Positions 23,304-32,379 of a stretch of 48,718 bases of DNA are shown one piece after another (within the stretch, counting starts at the first letter, position 1; the number at the start of each line of letters is the position of its first letter). The notes beneath the pieces are model-generated. The model was not told the DNA's origin. It ran no database searches and worked only from the letters and a program-made list of their open reading frames with translations. The stretch comes from an uncultured Bacteroidales bacterium. Lineage in GTDB: Bacteria > Bacteroidota > Bacteroidia > Bacteroidales > UBA932. The translations under genes and the position numbers were made by a program. The stretch is taken from positions 1-48,718 of the forward strand of contig CALVCB010000007.1 in assembly GCA_944325965.1 (NCBI GenBank), written 5' to 3'.

Positions 23304-23669
23304 TTAATCAGAATCAGCAGGGTCATCATCTCCCGTCGCATACTGCGCTATATTGTCATCAGGAAGATCCTCCCCTTCACTACTGTCTCCTGCGCCCTCT
23401 TCATCATCGTCATCACCGTCAAGCCATCTTTCTATGTCATCCGCATCATCCGTCTTCACTTTGATCTTCACGAGATAGATTGCATCCGGAATTTCAAGCG
23501 TAACGGCATAGAAACTCGTCCCGTCCGGCTTGTCATACTTCTGCAGGTCCGGGAAATAGTCGCTGAACCCCTTGGGATACTTCTCGGCAAACGCAGCGGC
23601 AAGCTCTTCCGACATGTTCTCAAAGCTTACTACAGCTCTCTTCTTCTGAATTGTTGACTTGCTGTCCAT
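23304..23669 (-). CDS. small acidic Bacteroidota protein of unknown function
   Basis: The 121-residue product has a conserved-looking core (RAVVSFENMSEELAAAFAEKYPKGFSDYF, DGTSFYAVTLEIPDAIYLVKIKV) and a strongly acidic tail of Asp and Glu (WLDGDDDDEEGAGDSSEGEDLPDD). Similar proteins in Bacteroidales are sometimes labelled DNA primase, but I see no primase motif and consider that label unsupported. The start is the ATG at 23667-23669, since the frame before it lies in the argS 3' region and has no conserved residues. It is cytoplasmic, follows argS in the same direction, and ends at a clear terminator. Confidence 0.8.
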   Translation of the reverse strand: MDSKSTIQKKRAVVSFENMSEELAAAFAEKYPKGFSDYFPDLQKYDKPDGTSFYAVTLEIPDAIYLVKIKVKTDDADDIERWLDGDDDDEEGAGDSSEGEDLPDDNIAQYATGDDDPADSD

Positions 23670-23775
23670 ATTATCGTTCTTCTTTCTATATACCTGAAAA
23701 ATCGTTTTCTGAAATCCGGGTGCAAGTATAGAACATTTTTCTGAATCAAGTATGCATTTTTCGAAAAAAATCAGC

Positions 23776-25572
23776 CTACATCCTATCTGGAAGTTCAATC
23801 CCGAGTATCGACATGGCTTTCACAAGCACCTGTGCGACCTTATCCACAAGCGTAAGGCGGTATCTAAGCAGTCCAGCATTCTCTTCCTTGAGGACAGGGG
23901 TGTCATGATAATACTGGTTGAACTCCTTTGCAAGGTCATAAGCATAATTTGCAATGACAGCCGGAGAATATGCAGCACCTGCCTCCGACACCTTTCCCGG
24001 GAACTGGTCCAGAATCTTGATAATCCGAATCTCTTTTGCAGACAGCCGCGCGTCCGGATCCAGCACATCTGCCCCATACGGGACACCAGCCGCATCTGCT
24101 TTCCTCAGTATCGACTTTATCCTAGCGTGGGTATACTGTATAAATGGTCCTGTATTGCCATTGAAATCAATCGATTCCTTCGGGTCGAACAGCATGGTCT
24201 TCTTCGGGTCCACCTTGATGATGAAATATTTCAGGGCGCCAAGTCCGATCATGCGGAAAAGCCTCTCCTGCTCCTCCACGCTCATGTCACTGAGCTTTCC
24301 GAGCTCCAGAGAGGTTTCCCTGGCAGTGGCATACATTTTCTCTATAAGGTCATCGGCGTCTACCACAGTGCCTTCGCGGGACTTCATCTTGCCTTCGGGA
24401 AGCTCCACCATACCGTATGAAAGGTGGTATATATTGTCAGCCCAGTCAAACCCGAGTTTCTTGAGTATCAGTTTAAGCACCTGGAAATGGTAATTCTGTT
24501 CATTCCCCACCACATATACATGCTCATCAAGCCTGTATTCCGAAAACCTCTGCTCAGCCGTACCGAGATCCTGCGTCATATATACCGAAGTGCCGTCGCC
24601 TCTCAGCAGTAGTTTCCTGTCCAGGCCGTCAGCCGTAAGGTCGCACCATACAGAACCGTCAGCCTCCTTCTCGAATATACCCATGTCCAGACCTTTCTGC
24701 ACAAGGGCTTTGCCGAAAAGATATGTCTGAGACTCGTAATATGTCCTGTCGAACGATATGCCAAGGTCACTGTAAGTCTTTTCAAATCCGGCATACACCC
24801 AGCCGTTCATCTTCTTCCAGAGGTCCACTGTCTCCTTGTCCCCCTGTTCCCATCTGCGGAGCATGTCCTGGGCCTCCTTCAGGGACGGTGCGCACTTCTC
24901 GGCTTCTTCTTTCGACATTCCTTCCGACACAAGCCTCTCCACCTCTTCCCTGTATATGTTATTGAATGCCACATAATAGTCGCCTACCAGATGGTCCCCT
25001 TTCTTGCCAGAGGATTCCGGAGTCTCCCCATTGCCTGTCTTGAGCCATGCGAGCATTGATTTGCAGATGTGGATTCCTCTGTCATTGACCAGATTCACCT
25101 TCAAGACCCTATGCCCGTTGGCCTCAAGGAGTTTCGACACGGACCAGCCAAGCAGGTTGTTCCTGATATGCCCGAGGTGCAACGGCTTGTTGGTATTCGG
25201 AGATGAGAACTCCACCATCACAGTCCTGCCTGTAGGAGCATGCTGCCCAAAATCCTCCGTCGCAGCTATTCCGGCGAACAGCCTGTTCCAGAACTCAGTC
25301 GAGAACGATATGTTCAAGAAGCCCTTGACAACATTATATGATGCCACTTCGGCAAAATGCTCTTTCATATATCCGCCTATCGCCTCACCAGTTGCTTCAG
25401 GAGTGGACTTCGAGACCCTCAGAAGGGGGAAAACCACAAGTGTATAATCCCCTTCGAACTCCTTTCTGGTCACCTGCACCTGGAATCCTGACTGGTCAAT
25501 GTCCGCTCCGTAAAGGGATTTTACCGACTCAGCCGCCTTCTGTGCGACAAACTTTTCCGGATTGATATTCAT
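23776..25572 (-). CDS. argS: arginyl-tRNA synthetase
   Basis: ArgS charges tRNA-Arg. The 598-residue class I synthetase has an N-terminal Add-1 domain (about residues 1-95), the HIGH-like PLHLGHIRNN near 123-132, a Rossmann core with VNDRGIHI, a KMSKS-like KMKSR in LPEGKMKSREGTV near 400, and a C-terminal DALR anticodon-binding domain. The ATG at 25570-25572 (MNINPEKF) is chosen; the preceding residues look like leader. It lies 90 nt downstream of rpoD with a hairpin between, so it can be partly separated from rpoD transcription. Confidence 0.96.
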   Translation of the reverse strand: MNINPEKFVAQKAAESVKSLYGADIDQSGFQVQVTRKEFEGDYTLVVFPLLRVSKSTPEATGEAIGGYMKEHFAEVASYNVVKGFLNISFSTEFWNRLFAGIAATEDFGQHAPTGRTVMVEFSSPNTNKPLHLGHIRNNLLGWSVSKLLEANGHRVLKVNLVNDRGIHICKSMLAWLKTGNGETPESSGKKGDHLVGDYYVAFNNIYREEVERLVSEGMSKEEAEKCAPSLKEAQDMLRRWEQGDKETVDLWKKMNGWVYAGFEKTYSDLGISFDRTYYESQTYLFGKALVQKGLDMGIFEKEADGSVWCDLTADGLDRKLLLRGDGTSVYMTQDLGTAEQRFSEYRLDEHVYVVGNEQNYHFQVLKLILKKLGFDWADNIYHLSYGMVELPEGKMKSREGTVVDADDLIEKMYATARETSLELGKLSDMSVEEQERLFRMIGLGALKYFIIKVDPKKTMLFDPKESIDFNGNTGPFIQYTHARIKSILRKADAAGVPYGADVLDPDARLSAKEIRIIKILDQFPGKVSEAGAAYSPAVIANYAYDLAKEFNQYYHDTPVLKEENAGLLRYRLTLVDKVAQVLVKAMSILGIELPDRM

Positions 25573-25609
25573 TTCTTTATTTTTCTTGGTGATACTGCAC
25601 GACATAAAT

Positions 25610-25655
25610 GAAGTGACTCGGAAACACAGCCTCCACCGCGTTTCCGGGTCACTTC
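25610..25655 (-). terminator. hairpin between rpoD and argS
   Basis: GAAGTGACTCGGAAAC (25610-25625) pairs with GTTTCCGGGTCACTTC (25640-25655) in 15 of 16 positions with a 14-nt loop. It lies 7 nt beyond the rpoD stop. The minus-strand sequence after it (ATTTATG) is only weakly T-rich, so it is a leaky terminator or mRNA-stabilising hairpin. Confidence 0.6.
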
Positions 25656-25662
25656 CATCAAT

Positions 25663-26523
25663 TTATCCCAGATAACTCTTGAGAAGTTTGCTCCTGGAGT
25701 TGCTTCTGAGCTTGCGGATCGCCTTCTCCTTGATCTGGCGCACCCTTTCTCTCGTCAGTCCGAACCTTTCCCCTATCTCCTCAAGCGTCATCTCCTGGCA
25801 TCCTATCCCGAAGAATGACTTGACTATCTCCCTCTCCCTGGTGGCAAGTGTCGAGAGCGCCCTCTCGATTTCCCTGTTGAGAGACTCGTTTACAAGACCC
25901 TTGTCGGCGTTGGGAGAATCATTGTTCACAAGGACATCCAGCAGACTGTTGTCCTCGCCTTCAACGAATGGGGCGTCTACAGAAACATGCCTGCCTGACA
26001 CCCTCAACGTATCGGCGATCTTGTCCTTGGGGACATCTATCATTTCAGACAGCTCTTCCGTTGAAGGCATGCGCTCATGCTCCTGCTCGAACCGCGAAAG
26101 GGCCTTGTTTATCTTGTTGAGGGAACCGACCTGGTTCAGAGGAAGCCTTACAATCCTCGACTGCTCCGCAAGAGCCTGAAGGATAGACTGCCTGATCCAC
26201 CATACCGCATATGATATGAATTTGAATCCCCTGGTCTCGTCAAATTTCTCCGCCGCCTTGATCAGCCCGAGGTTGCCCTCGTTGATAAGGTCCGGGAGGC
26301 TCAGTCCCTGGTTCTGGTACTGCTTCGCAACAGACACAACAAACCTCAGGTTTGCCCTTGTAAGTTTTTCAAGTGCCTTCTGGTCACCCTTCCTGATCCT
26401 CTGTGCAAGCTCAACCTCCTCCTCTACTGTAATAAGCTCCTCCCTTCCTATCTCCTGCAGGTACTTGTCCAGTGAAGCACTTTCACGGTTAGTAATCGAT
26501 TTTGTAATCTTAAGCTGTCTCAT
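25663..26523 (-). CDS. rpoD: primary sigma factor RpoD (SigA) of the Bacteroidota type
   Basis: This is the housekeeping sigma subunit of RNA polymerase; in this phylum it recognises TTTG/TAnnTTTG promoters. The 286-residue product starts at region 1.2 ([20 protein letters not shown]) and lacks region 1.1. Region 2 contains [19 protein letters not shown] and the melting segment [14 protein letters not shown]. Region 3 follows, and region 4 ends with a helix-turn-helix ([28 protein letters not shown]). It follows the DegP gene by 15 nt and may be co-transcribed with it, then argS. Confidence 0.97.
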   Translation of the reverse strand: MRQLKITKSITNRESASLDKYLQEIGREELITVEEEVELAQRIRKGDQKALEKLTRANLRFVVSVAKQYQNQGLSLPDLINEGNLGLIKAAEKFDETRGFKFISYAVWWIRQSILQALAEQSRIVRLPLNQVGSLNKINKALSRFEQEHERMPSTEELSEMIDVPKDKIADTLRVSGRHVSVDAPFVEGEDNSLLDVLVNNDSPNADKGLVNESLNREIERALSTLATREREIVKSFFGIGCQEMTLEEIGERFGLTRERVRQIKEKAIRKLRSNSRSKLLKSYLG

Positions 26524-26538
26524 ATCTAAATTAATCTC

Positions 26539-27966
26539 CTATATGCCGAAGCCGAAATAGGATGGCTTGCCGTAGGATGTCACACCTTCGATAAACACGG
26601 ATCTCTTCTGCTTCTTCACAATATCCAGTACATCCTGAGGCTTGCTTACCGGCTGGTCATTGACATAGAGTATTATGAAACCGTCGGATACTCCAGCGTC
26701 CATTATCTTGCCCGGACCGACAGAGACTATCTCCACGCCATGCTTGATCCCAAGCCTGTCAAGGTCTTCCTGAGGTGCCTCCTTCAGGCGTGCGCCATAG
26801 AATGCGACCCCTCCTTCCTCATCAACTGTACCGTTCTCTGCGGCCGTACCCTTGAAGGTAACCTCGACAGTCTTTTCCTTTCCGTCCCTGACTACGGTCA
26901 TAAGAGCCTTGTCACCAGGGTAGAAATTGTTCACCTTGGCCTGCACGTCCGAAGCGTTTATGACTTTCATGGAATCTATGGCCACAAGCACATCTCCTTC
27001 CCTGATTCCCGCTTCATCGGCAGCGCTCCCTTTCAAAACCTCTCTTATATATACGCCCTGCACTGAAGAAAGTTTCATCTCTTTGGCGATTTCATCCGTA
27101 ACCGGGGTCATCGTAACACCGAGAAGGGCACGCTTTACACTTCCGTAATCGATGAGGTCTGAACATATCTTCTTGACAATATTGGAAGGGATTGCAAAAG
27201 AATACCCGGTATAAGACCCTGTTTGAGAAATGATTGCGGTATTGACACCGACCAGTTCTCCGGCTTTGTTGACAAGGGCGCCGCCACTGTTCCCAGGATT
27301 TACGGCCGCATCGGTCTGGATAAAGGACTCGATCTTGAATTCCTCCTTATAATTAGGCATCGAACGGCCTTTCGCGCTCACGATTCCGGCAGTGATGGTC
27401 GATCTGAGGTCATAAGGGCTACCTATAGCCAGCACCCACTCTCCTAGACGCAGGTTGTCCGAATCCCCGAACGGCACGACAGGAAGGCCTTGTGCTTCAA
27501 TCTTTATAAGGGCGACATCAGTTGCCGGGTCAGTTCCGATAAGAGTTGCCTCGAATGTCTTGTTGTTATTAAGTGTAACTTCTATTTTGGAAGCACCGTC
27601 GACCACATGGTTGTTTGTGACGATATACCCGTCCGGCCTTATGATTACACCTGAGCCGCTTCCTACGCGCTCCCGTGCCTCCGGAGTTCCCTCATACCCG
27701 AAGAAGAAGTCGAAAATGGAGCTCGGCGCAGATCTTCTGACATCCACGGCCGTCACTTTGACATATACCACAGCGTCCACGGCAGACTCGGCTGCGTAGG
27801 TAAAATCAGGATAGTCCGTCTGTGCCAGATTGACAGTCCTGTAAGCAGCCCCATCCGGGGAGACCAATACCTGGCTGGATTCCACGTCAGAAGCCCTTAC
27901 CACAGCATAAGCGGTAAGTCCGCCCACCAGTGCTGACAGCAGCACTACAATAATACCTTTTTTCAT
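26539..27966 (-). CDS. degP: periplasmic serine protease DegP/HtrA (Do family)
   Basis: This trypsin-like protease and chaperone degrades misfolded envelope proteins. The 475-residue product has an N-terminal signal/anchor (KKGIIVVLLSALVGGLTAYAVV). The catalytic His is in IVTNNHVVDGA, the Asp in TDPATDVALIKI, and the Ser in NPGNSGGALV; two PDZ domains follow (about 290-385 and 395-475). The ATG at 27964-27966 is chosen since it starts the signal sequence; one codon-triplet upstream (MKDMKKG) is also possible. It leads a set with rpoD and argS, linking envelope quality control and housekeeping genes by position only. Confidence 0.95.
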   Translation of the reverse strand: MKKGIIVVLLSALVGGLTAYAVVRASDVESSQVLVSPDGAAYRTVNLAQTDYPDFTYAAESAVDAVVYVKVTAVDVRRSAPSSIFDFFFGYEGTPEARERVGSGSGVIIRPDGYIVTNNHVVDGASKIEVTLNNNKTFEATLIGTDPATDVALIKIEAQGLPVVPFGDSDNLRLGEWVLAIGSPYDLRSTITAGIVSAKGRSMPNYKEEFKIESFIQTDAAVNPGNSGGALVNKAGELVGVNTAIISQTGSYTGYSFAIPSNIVKKICSDLIDYGSVKRALLGVTMTPVTDEIAKEMKLSSVQGVYIREVLKGSAADEAGIREGDVLVAIDSMKVINASDVQAKVNNFYPGDKALMTVVRDGKEKTVEVTFKGTAAENGTVDEEGGVAFYGARLKEAPQEDLDRLGIKHGVEIVSVGPGKIMDAGVSDGFIILYVNDQPVSKPQDVLDIVKKQKRSVFIEGVTSYGKPSYFGFGI

Positions 27967-28058
27967 ATCTTTCATTTTTAATATATCCAAACCGGTCATA
28001 AGTTCAAGACCGGGCGGAAAAAGTCAAATTATATGCCAAACATCTCAAAAAACTTTTA

Positions 28059-28066
28059 TACATTTG
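28059..28066 (+). promoter_or_regulatory. -7 box of dnaN
   Basis: TACATTTG fits TAnnTTTG; transcription would start near 28073, about 35 nt before the ATG. The -33 element is not clear. Confidence 0.45.
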
Positions 28067-28107
28067 TGATTGGAACTTTTTAAAGAAAGGAAGAAAAAAC
28101 ACTCAAT

Positions 28108-29229
28108 ATGAAATTCATAGTTTCAAGCGCAGAACTGCTCAAAGGAATACTCGCAGTCTCCAAGGCCATCCCGGCCAAGTCCTCACAGCCGATTCTCGAG
28201 AACTACCTTTTTGTCCTGGACGGCACAAGACTGGAAATCACGGCATCTGACACAGAACTTACACTCAGGACCCAGGTAGAGGTCGAAAGTTCGGAAGAAA
28301 ACGGGCAGATTGCTGTGCCTGCAAGACATATAACAGACCTCCTGAAGGAACTGCCTGACCAGCCGCTGTCAATCATCACCACAGGAGACAGTTCCTTCGA
28401 ATGCAGGTGGGCCAGCGGAACTTCCACCCTGCCTTATTTCCCTGCGGCGGACTATCCGTCCATCACCACCACGGACGAAACTGCCGTCACGCTTACATTC
28501 CCAGCCCAGAGCCTTGTAGACGGCATTGCAGGCACCATATATGCAACGGCTGATGACGAAATCCGGCCTGCGATGAACGGCATCCTTTTCGACATCGATA
28601 TAGAATCCACCACATTGGTGGCATCCGATTCCCACAAGCTTATCTGCTATACGACAAAGGATGTGAAAGCTTCCGAGAAGGCATCCTTCATCCTCCACAA
28701 AAAGCCTGCGGCAGTCCTCAGGTCAATCATAGGAAAAGACGTGGAGGATGTCGAAATATCATTTGACAGCAAGAATGCCGTATTCAAGTTCGACAAGACA
28801 ATGGTTGTCTGCAGGCTCGTCATAGGGAAATACCCGAAATACCGCGACGTGATACCTCAGAACAACTCCAATATACTCAGAATAGACCGTATACAGTTCC
28901 TCAACACTGTAAGACGTGTATCAGTATGCACCAACAAGGCATCGAACCTCATCAAGTTCGATATGACCCATAACTCGCTGGAACTCTCTGCCCAGGACCT
29001 GGGATTCTCCATTGCAGCGTACGAAAAAGTCCCGTGCCAGTATGACGGAGACGACCTTACGATAGGATTCAAATCCACCTTCGTGACAGAGATCCTGAGC
29101 AACATGACCTGTAACGAGATTGTCATGAAATTCGCCGACAGCAGAAGGGCAGCGCTTGTCGTACCGTCGGAGGAGGAAGCCGAAAGCGAGAAGATCTGCG
29201 GTATCCTAATGCCTATAATGATATCATAA
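28108..29229 (+). CDS. dnaN: DNA polymerase III beta subunit (sliding clamp)
   Basis: The clamp encircles DNA and tethers polymerase III. The 373-residue product has the three-domain clamp form with KFIVSSAELLKGILAVSKAIP at the N-terminus, the typical GQIAVPARHITDLLKELPD, and the C-terminal VVPSEEEAESEKICGILMPIMI ending near the hydrophobic partner-binding pocket. Its length is normal. It is not next to dnaA, as is common in Bacteroidota, and it is followed 11 nt later by an exonuclease gene. Confidence 0.96.
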   Translation: MKFIVSSAELLKGILAVSKAIPAKSSQPILENYLFVLDGTRLEITASDTELTLRTQVEVESSEENGQIAVPARHITDLLKELPDQPLSIITTGDSSFECRWASGTSTLPYFPAADYPSITTTDETAVTLTFPAQSLVDGIAGTIYATADDEIRPAMNGILFDIDIESTTLVASDSHKLICYTTKDVKASEKASFILHKKPAAVLRSIIGKDVEDVEISFDSKNAVFKFDKTMVVCRLVIGKYPKYRDVIPQNNSNILRIDRIQFLNTVRRVSVCTNKASNLIKFDMTHNSLELSAQDLGFSIAAYEKVPCQYDGDDLTIGFKSTFVTEILSNMTCNEIVMKFADSRRAALVVPSEEEAESEKICGILMPIMIS

Positions 29230-29240
29230 GAAAAGACATT

Positions 29241-30152
29241 ATGGAATTGAATCTCCAGAGGCCCATACTGTTTTTTGACATAGAGAGTACAGGCCTTAAC
29301 ATAGCTTCCGACGCCATTATCGAGCTGAGTTTCGTCAAAGTGCTTCCAGGTGCCGAAGAAAGGATAAAGACATGGAGGGTAAGGCCATGGGACTATGCCG
29401 GAGGGTGCCAGAAGAAGATATCCCCGAGTGCACAGGCCGTACACGGCATAAATGATGAAGATCTGAAAGACTGCCCGCGGTTTTCCGAGATAGCCGATGA
29501 AGTGGTCGGCTGGCTGGAAGACAGCGACCTCGCAGGCTTCAACTCCACAAAATTCGATCTGCCGATGCTGGCGGAAGAGCTGGAAAGGGTCAGGCGCTAC
29601 ATGGGGAAAGAGATAAATGTCAACCTCCATGAAAAGAAGATGGTGGATGTCCAGAACATTTACCATGTAATGGAACCACGCAACCTTAAGGCCGCCTACA
29701 GGTTCTACTGCGGACATGAGCTGGAGAACGCACATGCAGCCGAAGCGGATACCATTGCAACATACGAGGTACTTAAATCACAGCTTGACAGATACCCTGA
29801 GACACTCAAGAACAACGTTGACTTTCTTTCAAATTTCTCCGAAAGGCAGAAAAGCGTGGACTATGCCGGCAGGCTGACCTATAATGAAAACAAGGAGGCG
29901 GTCATCAATTTCGGAAAACACAAGGGGAAGACAGCCAAAGAAGTATACTTAAACGAGCCGTCTTATTTCAGCTGGATTGACAACGGGGAATTCACCCTCG
30001 ACACCAAAAGGCAGTTCTCCCTGCTCAGGCAGCGGTTCGAAAAGGAAAAACGGGAAGCAGCCATTGCAGCAAAAAAAGAGCCCCTGACAGGTGAAAGGTT
30101 CGATGCATCAATAAGCCAGCTTAAAGAAAAGTTCACGGGTAAACTGTTCTGA
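29241..30152 (+). CDS. 3'-5' exonuclease, DnaQ/ExoX-like
   Basis: The 303-residue product is a DEDDh exonuclease. The first motif is LFFDIESTGL (Asp and Glu), the second FNSTKFDLPML, and the third HAAEADTIAT (His and Asp). Residues about 210-250 hold an ExoX-type C-terminal motif (INFGKHKGKTAKEVYLNEPSYFSWI). It probably provides proofreading or DNA repair together with the sliding clamp encoded just upstream. A Lys/Glu-rich helix ends the protein. It is the second gene in the dnaN operon. Confidence 0.9.
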   Translation: MELNLQRPILFFDIESTGLNIASDAIIELSFVKVLPGAEERIKTWRVRPWDYAGGCQKKISPSAQAVHGINDEDLKDCPRFSEIADEVVGWLEDSDLAGFNSTKFDLPMLAEELERVRRYMGKEINVNLHEKKMVDVQNIYHVMEPRNLKAAYRFYCGHELENAHAAEADTIATYEVLKSQLDRYPETLKNNVDFLSNFSERQKSVDYAGRLTYNENKEAVINFGKHKGKTAKEVYLNEPSYFSWIDNGEFTLDTKRQFSLLRQRFEKEKREAAIAAKKEPLTGERFDASISQLKEKFTGKLF

Positions 30153-30176
30153 CGGAGTTTTTCATATACATTTCGT

Positions 30177-30776
30177 ATGAATATCATAGTGATGACTGCC
30201 AGCGGCAGATGCTACTGCCGGCCTGACACTACATGGGAGAGGGAAGACAAGGATCTTTTCTCTCCCGATTCTGTAAACAGTTTCCTGTATACGCCCGTAC
30301 TGTTCGCAAGGATATGCAAGGCCGGGAAATGTGTAGGAAGGAAATTCGCAGAAAGATACTATGAATCCGCAGGTTACGGGCTTCTCCTGTATGCCGGTGA
30401 CCTTATGGACGGCTCTTCCCTTTCCATTGCTTCGGCATCATGCCTCGACCACACATCTGTCCTGCCGTCGGCAATGTCCGCAAGGACAGCCTTCGAAAAT
30501 GCTCAGGAGCCTTTCATACTGTATAAGGACGGTAAAGAAATCTTCAGATCCGGAAAAACGGATACCGGCATGATAGAAAGCGCAATATCAGAAGCCTCGT
30601 CTTTTGTATCGTTACGGATCGGAGACATGATAGCAATAGAGCTTGCCGAACCTGCAGTCCTTGCTGGCAGAGAGGCACAGTCGGATGCAAACAGGACGGG
30701 AACCTCTATGTACAGAAATGAAATAAGAGGCACATTCCGTGGGGAAGGCCTCTTCTGCTTCAACATTATTTTCTGA
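30177..30776 (+). CDS. degenerate fumarylacetoacetase-fold protein, probably inactive
   Basis: The 199-residue product aligns by eye with small FAH-family hydrolases of Bacteroidota: YCRPDTTW matches the KPD segment, and GKCVGRKFAERYY matches GKNISPRFAHRYY. LRIGDMIAIEL matches LKIGDLLFTGTP, and FRGEGLFCFNI matches the end of the fold. The metal ligands are missing: the ETE of the usual YETELVV is replaced (YTPVLFA), and ARD is AGD. It is also shorter, having lost internal loops. A non-catalytic role is inferred. It is the third gene of the dnaN operon and ends just before the tRNA-Thr gene on the other strand. Confidence 0.7.
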   Translation: MNIIVMTASGRCYCRPDTTWEREDKDLFSPDSVNSFLYTPVLFARICKAGKCVGRKFAERYYESAGYGLLLYAGDLMDGSSLSIASASCLDHTSVLPSAMSARTAFENAQEPFILYKDGKEIFRSGKTDTGMIESAISEASSFVSLRIGDMIAIELAEPAVLAGREAQSDANRTGTSMYRNEIRGTFRGEGLFCFNIIF

Positions 30777-30782
30777 TGGTTG

Positions 30783-30855
30783 AGCCACTCATGGGATTCG
30801 AACCCACGACCTACGCGTTACGAATGCGTTGCTCTACCGACTGAGCTAAAGTGGC
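30783..30855 (-). tRNA. tRNA-Thr (CGT)
   Basis: The 73-nt cloverleaf has acceptor GCCACTT/GAGTGGC, D arm GCTC..GAGC, anticodon loop TTCGTAA (anticodon CGT) and T arm GTGGG/CCCAT. The anticodon stem ACGCA/CGCGT has a mismatch at A31-C39. CCA is not encoded. A minus-strand -7 box (TAACTTTG, 30897-30904) lies about 42 nt upstream. Confidence 0.92.
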
Positions 30856-30977
30856 TTGCAAACTCCTTAACCGGATATCTGTTCCGAAAGGGACTGCAAA
30901 GTTAGAAAAAATTTTCAAACATCCTTTAAGAACCTGTTTTAAATTTTGACAAAAGTTCTTTATAATTCCAGGATCCA

Positions 30978-32333
30978 ATGGACGACATTATAATAATAGG
31001 AGGAGGGGCGGCAGGCATGGCGGCAGCGGCAGGTGCAGCCGAAGTACTCGCTGAAGCAGGAAGACATGGCGGCGTGACCGTGCTAGAAAAGATGCCCCGC
31101 CCCGGGAGGAAGATAATGATAACGGGAAAAGGCAGATGCAACTTCACCAACATGAAAGACTGGAATGACTTCTCGGCCCACATACATCCGAAAAGCACTC
31201 TGCTGAAACCTGCATTCTTCACCCTGCCACCTGAAAAGACTGTGGAATGGCTCAGGGGAGAAGGGCTTGACAGCACAGTGGAAAGAGGCGACAGGGTCTT
31301 CCCATGCTCATACAGGGCATCAGATGTGGTAGATGCACTCAGCCGTTCCGTAAAGGATGCGGGAGCATGCCTTCTGACCGGTCATGAGGTGCAGCACGTC
31401 TCAATCCGCAATGATGACGAATACGGGCAGTATTTCATGTTGCGCTGCACTTCCGGAGCCATTTTCACTTGCCGCAGGCTGATTGTCGCGACCGGAGGGC
31501 TGTCATATCCCACAACCGGATCGACAGGAGACGGATACAGATGGGCGGCAGAAACGGGGCACAAGGTCTCAAGGTGCTTCCCGTCGCTTACGGCCATTGT
31601 CCCGAAGAACTACAAATCGATTCCGCAGGGATCCTCCATGAAGGACAGCCCGGACCCCCTTCCGGGACATATAGACAGGAGCATCCCGATGTCCGAGACA
31701 GGCAGCCTTCTGAACGGCAATTCACTGAAGAACATCAGCCTGATTCTCTGGATAGACGGAAATCCGGTACAGGAGGAGTTCGGGGACATTGATTTCACGG
31801 ACGGAGGAATTGAAGGTCCGGTCGGCTTCAAGGTCAGCAGAAAATGTGTCAATGCAATCATAAACGGCTCGAAGCCCGCCATAAGCATAGACTTGAAGCC
31901 CGCCATAGGGAAAGACACACTTGAGGCCAGGATTGCAAAACTGTGGAAAGAGATTTCCGAGGACAGACGCAGTACCGGAAAGCCCTACAAGGACAGGTTC
32001 AGGGTCCTGCTCTGCAAGCTCATGCCCGTATCACTTGTCCAGGGGTTTCTGAAATGCAATCCTTCAGTGGACCACAAAAGTTTATCCAGAGCCCTGAAAT
32101 CATGGAAATTCGACATCGGAGGCTTTGTAGGATATGAAAGATGTGTCATCACGGCAGGAGGAGTATCTTCTGTTGACCTGACCGCGAAAACCATGGAGTC
32201 GAAACTTCATAAAGGGCTTTACTTCGCAGGGGAAATTCTTGACCTGGACGGTGACACCGGAGGCTACAACCTCCAGATAGCTTTCTCGACAGGGATGCTT
32301 GCAGGCAGGTCTGCAGCCATATCACTTATATGA
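30978..32333 (+). CDS. HI0933/YhiN-family NAD(P)/FAD-dependent oxidoreductase
   Basis: The 451-residue flavoprotein has the FAD-binding IIIIGGGAAGMAAAA at the N-terminus and the family signature EKMPRPGRKIMITGKGRCNFTN near residue 36. RRLIVATGGLSYPTTGSTGDGY lies near 160, and a C-terminal FAD contact GDTGGYNLQIAFSTGMLAG is present. Members of this family are soluble; their substrates are mostly unknown. The gene is followed 46 nt later by a secreted protein gene. Confidence 0.92.
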   Translation: MDDIIIIGGGAAGMAAAAGAAEVLAEAGRHGGVTVLEKMPRPGRKIMITGKGRCNFTNMKDWNDFSAHIHPKSTLLKPAFFTLPPEKTVEWLRGEGLDSTVERGDRVFPCSYRASDVVDALSRSVKDAGACLLTGHEVQHVSIRNDDEYGQYFMLRCTSGAIFTCRRLIVATGGLSYPTTGSTGDGYRWAAETGHKVSRCFPSLTAIVPKNYKSIPQGSSMKDSPDPLPGHIDRSIPMSETGSLLNGNSLKNISLILWIDGNPVQEEFGDIDFTDGGIEGPVGFKVSRKCVNAIINGSKPAISIDLKPAIGKDTLEARIAKLWKEISEDRRSTGKPYKDRFRVLLCKLMPVSLVQGFLKCNPSVDHKSLSRALKSWKFDIGGFVGYERCVITAGGVSSVDLTAKTMESKLHKGLYFAGEILDLDGDTGGYNLQIAFSTGMLAGRSAAISLI

Positions 32334-32379
32334 GGCCCCGGACACAGGACCGGATACACTAACCAGAAATATATACCAT

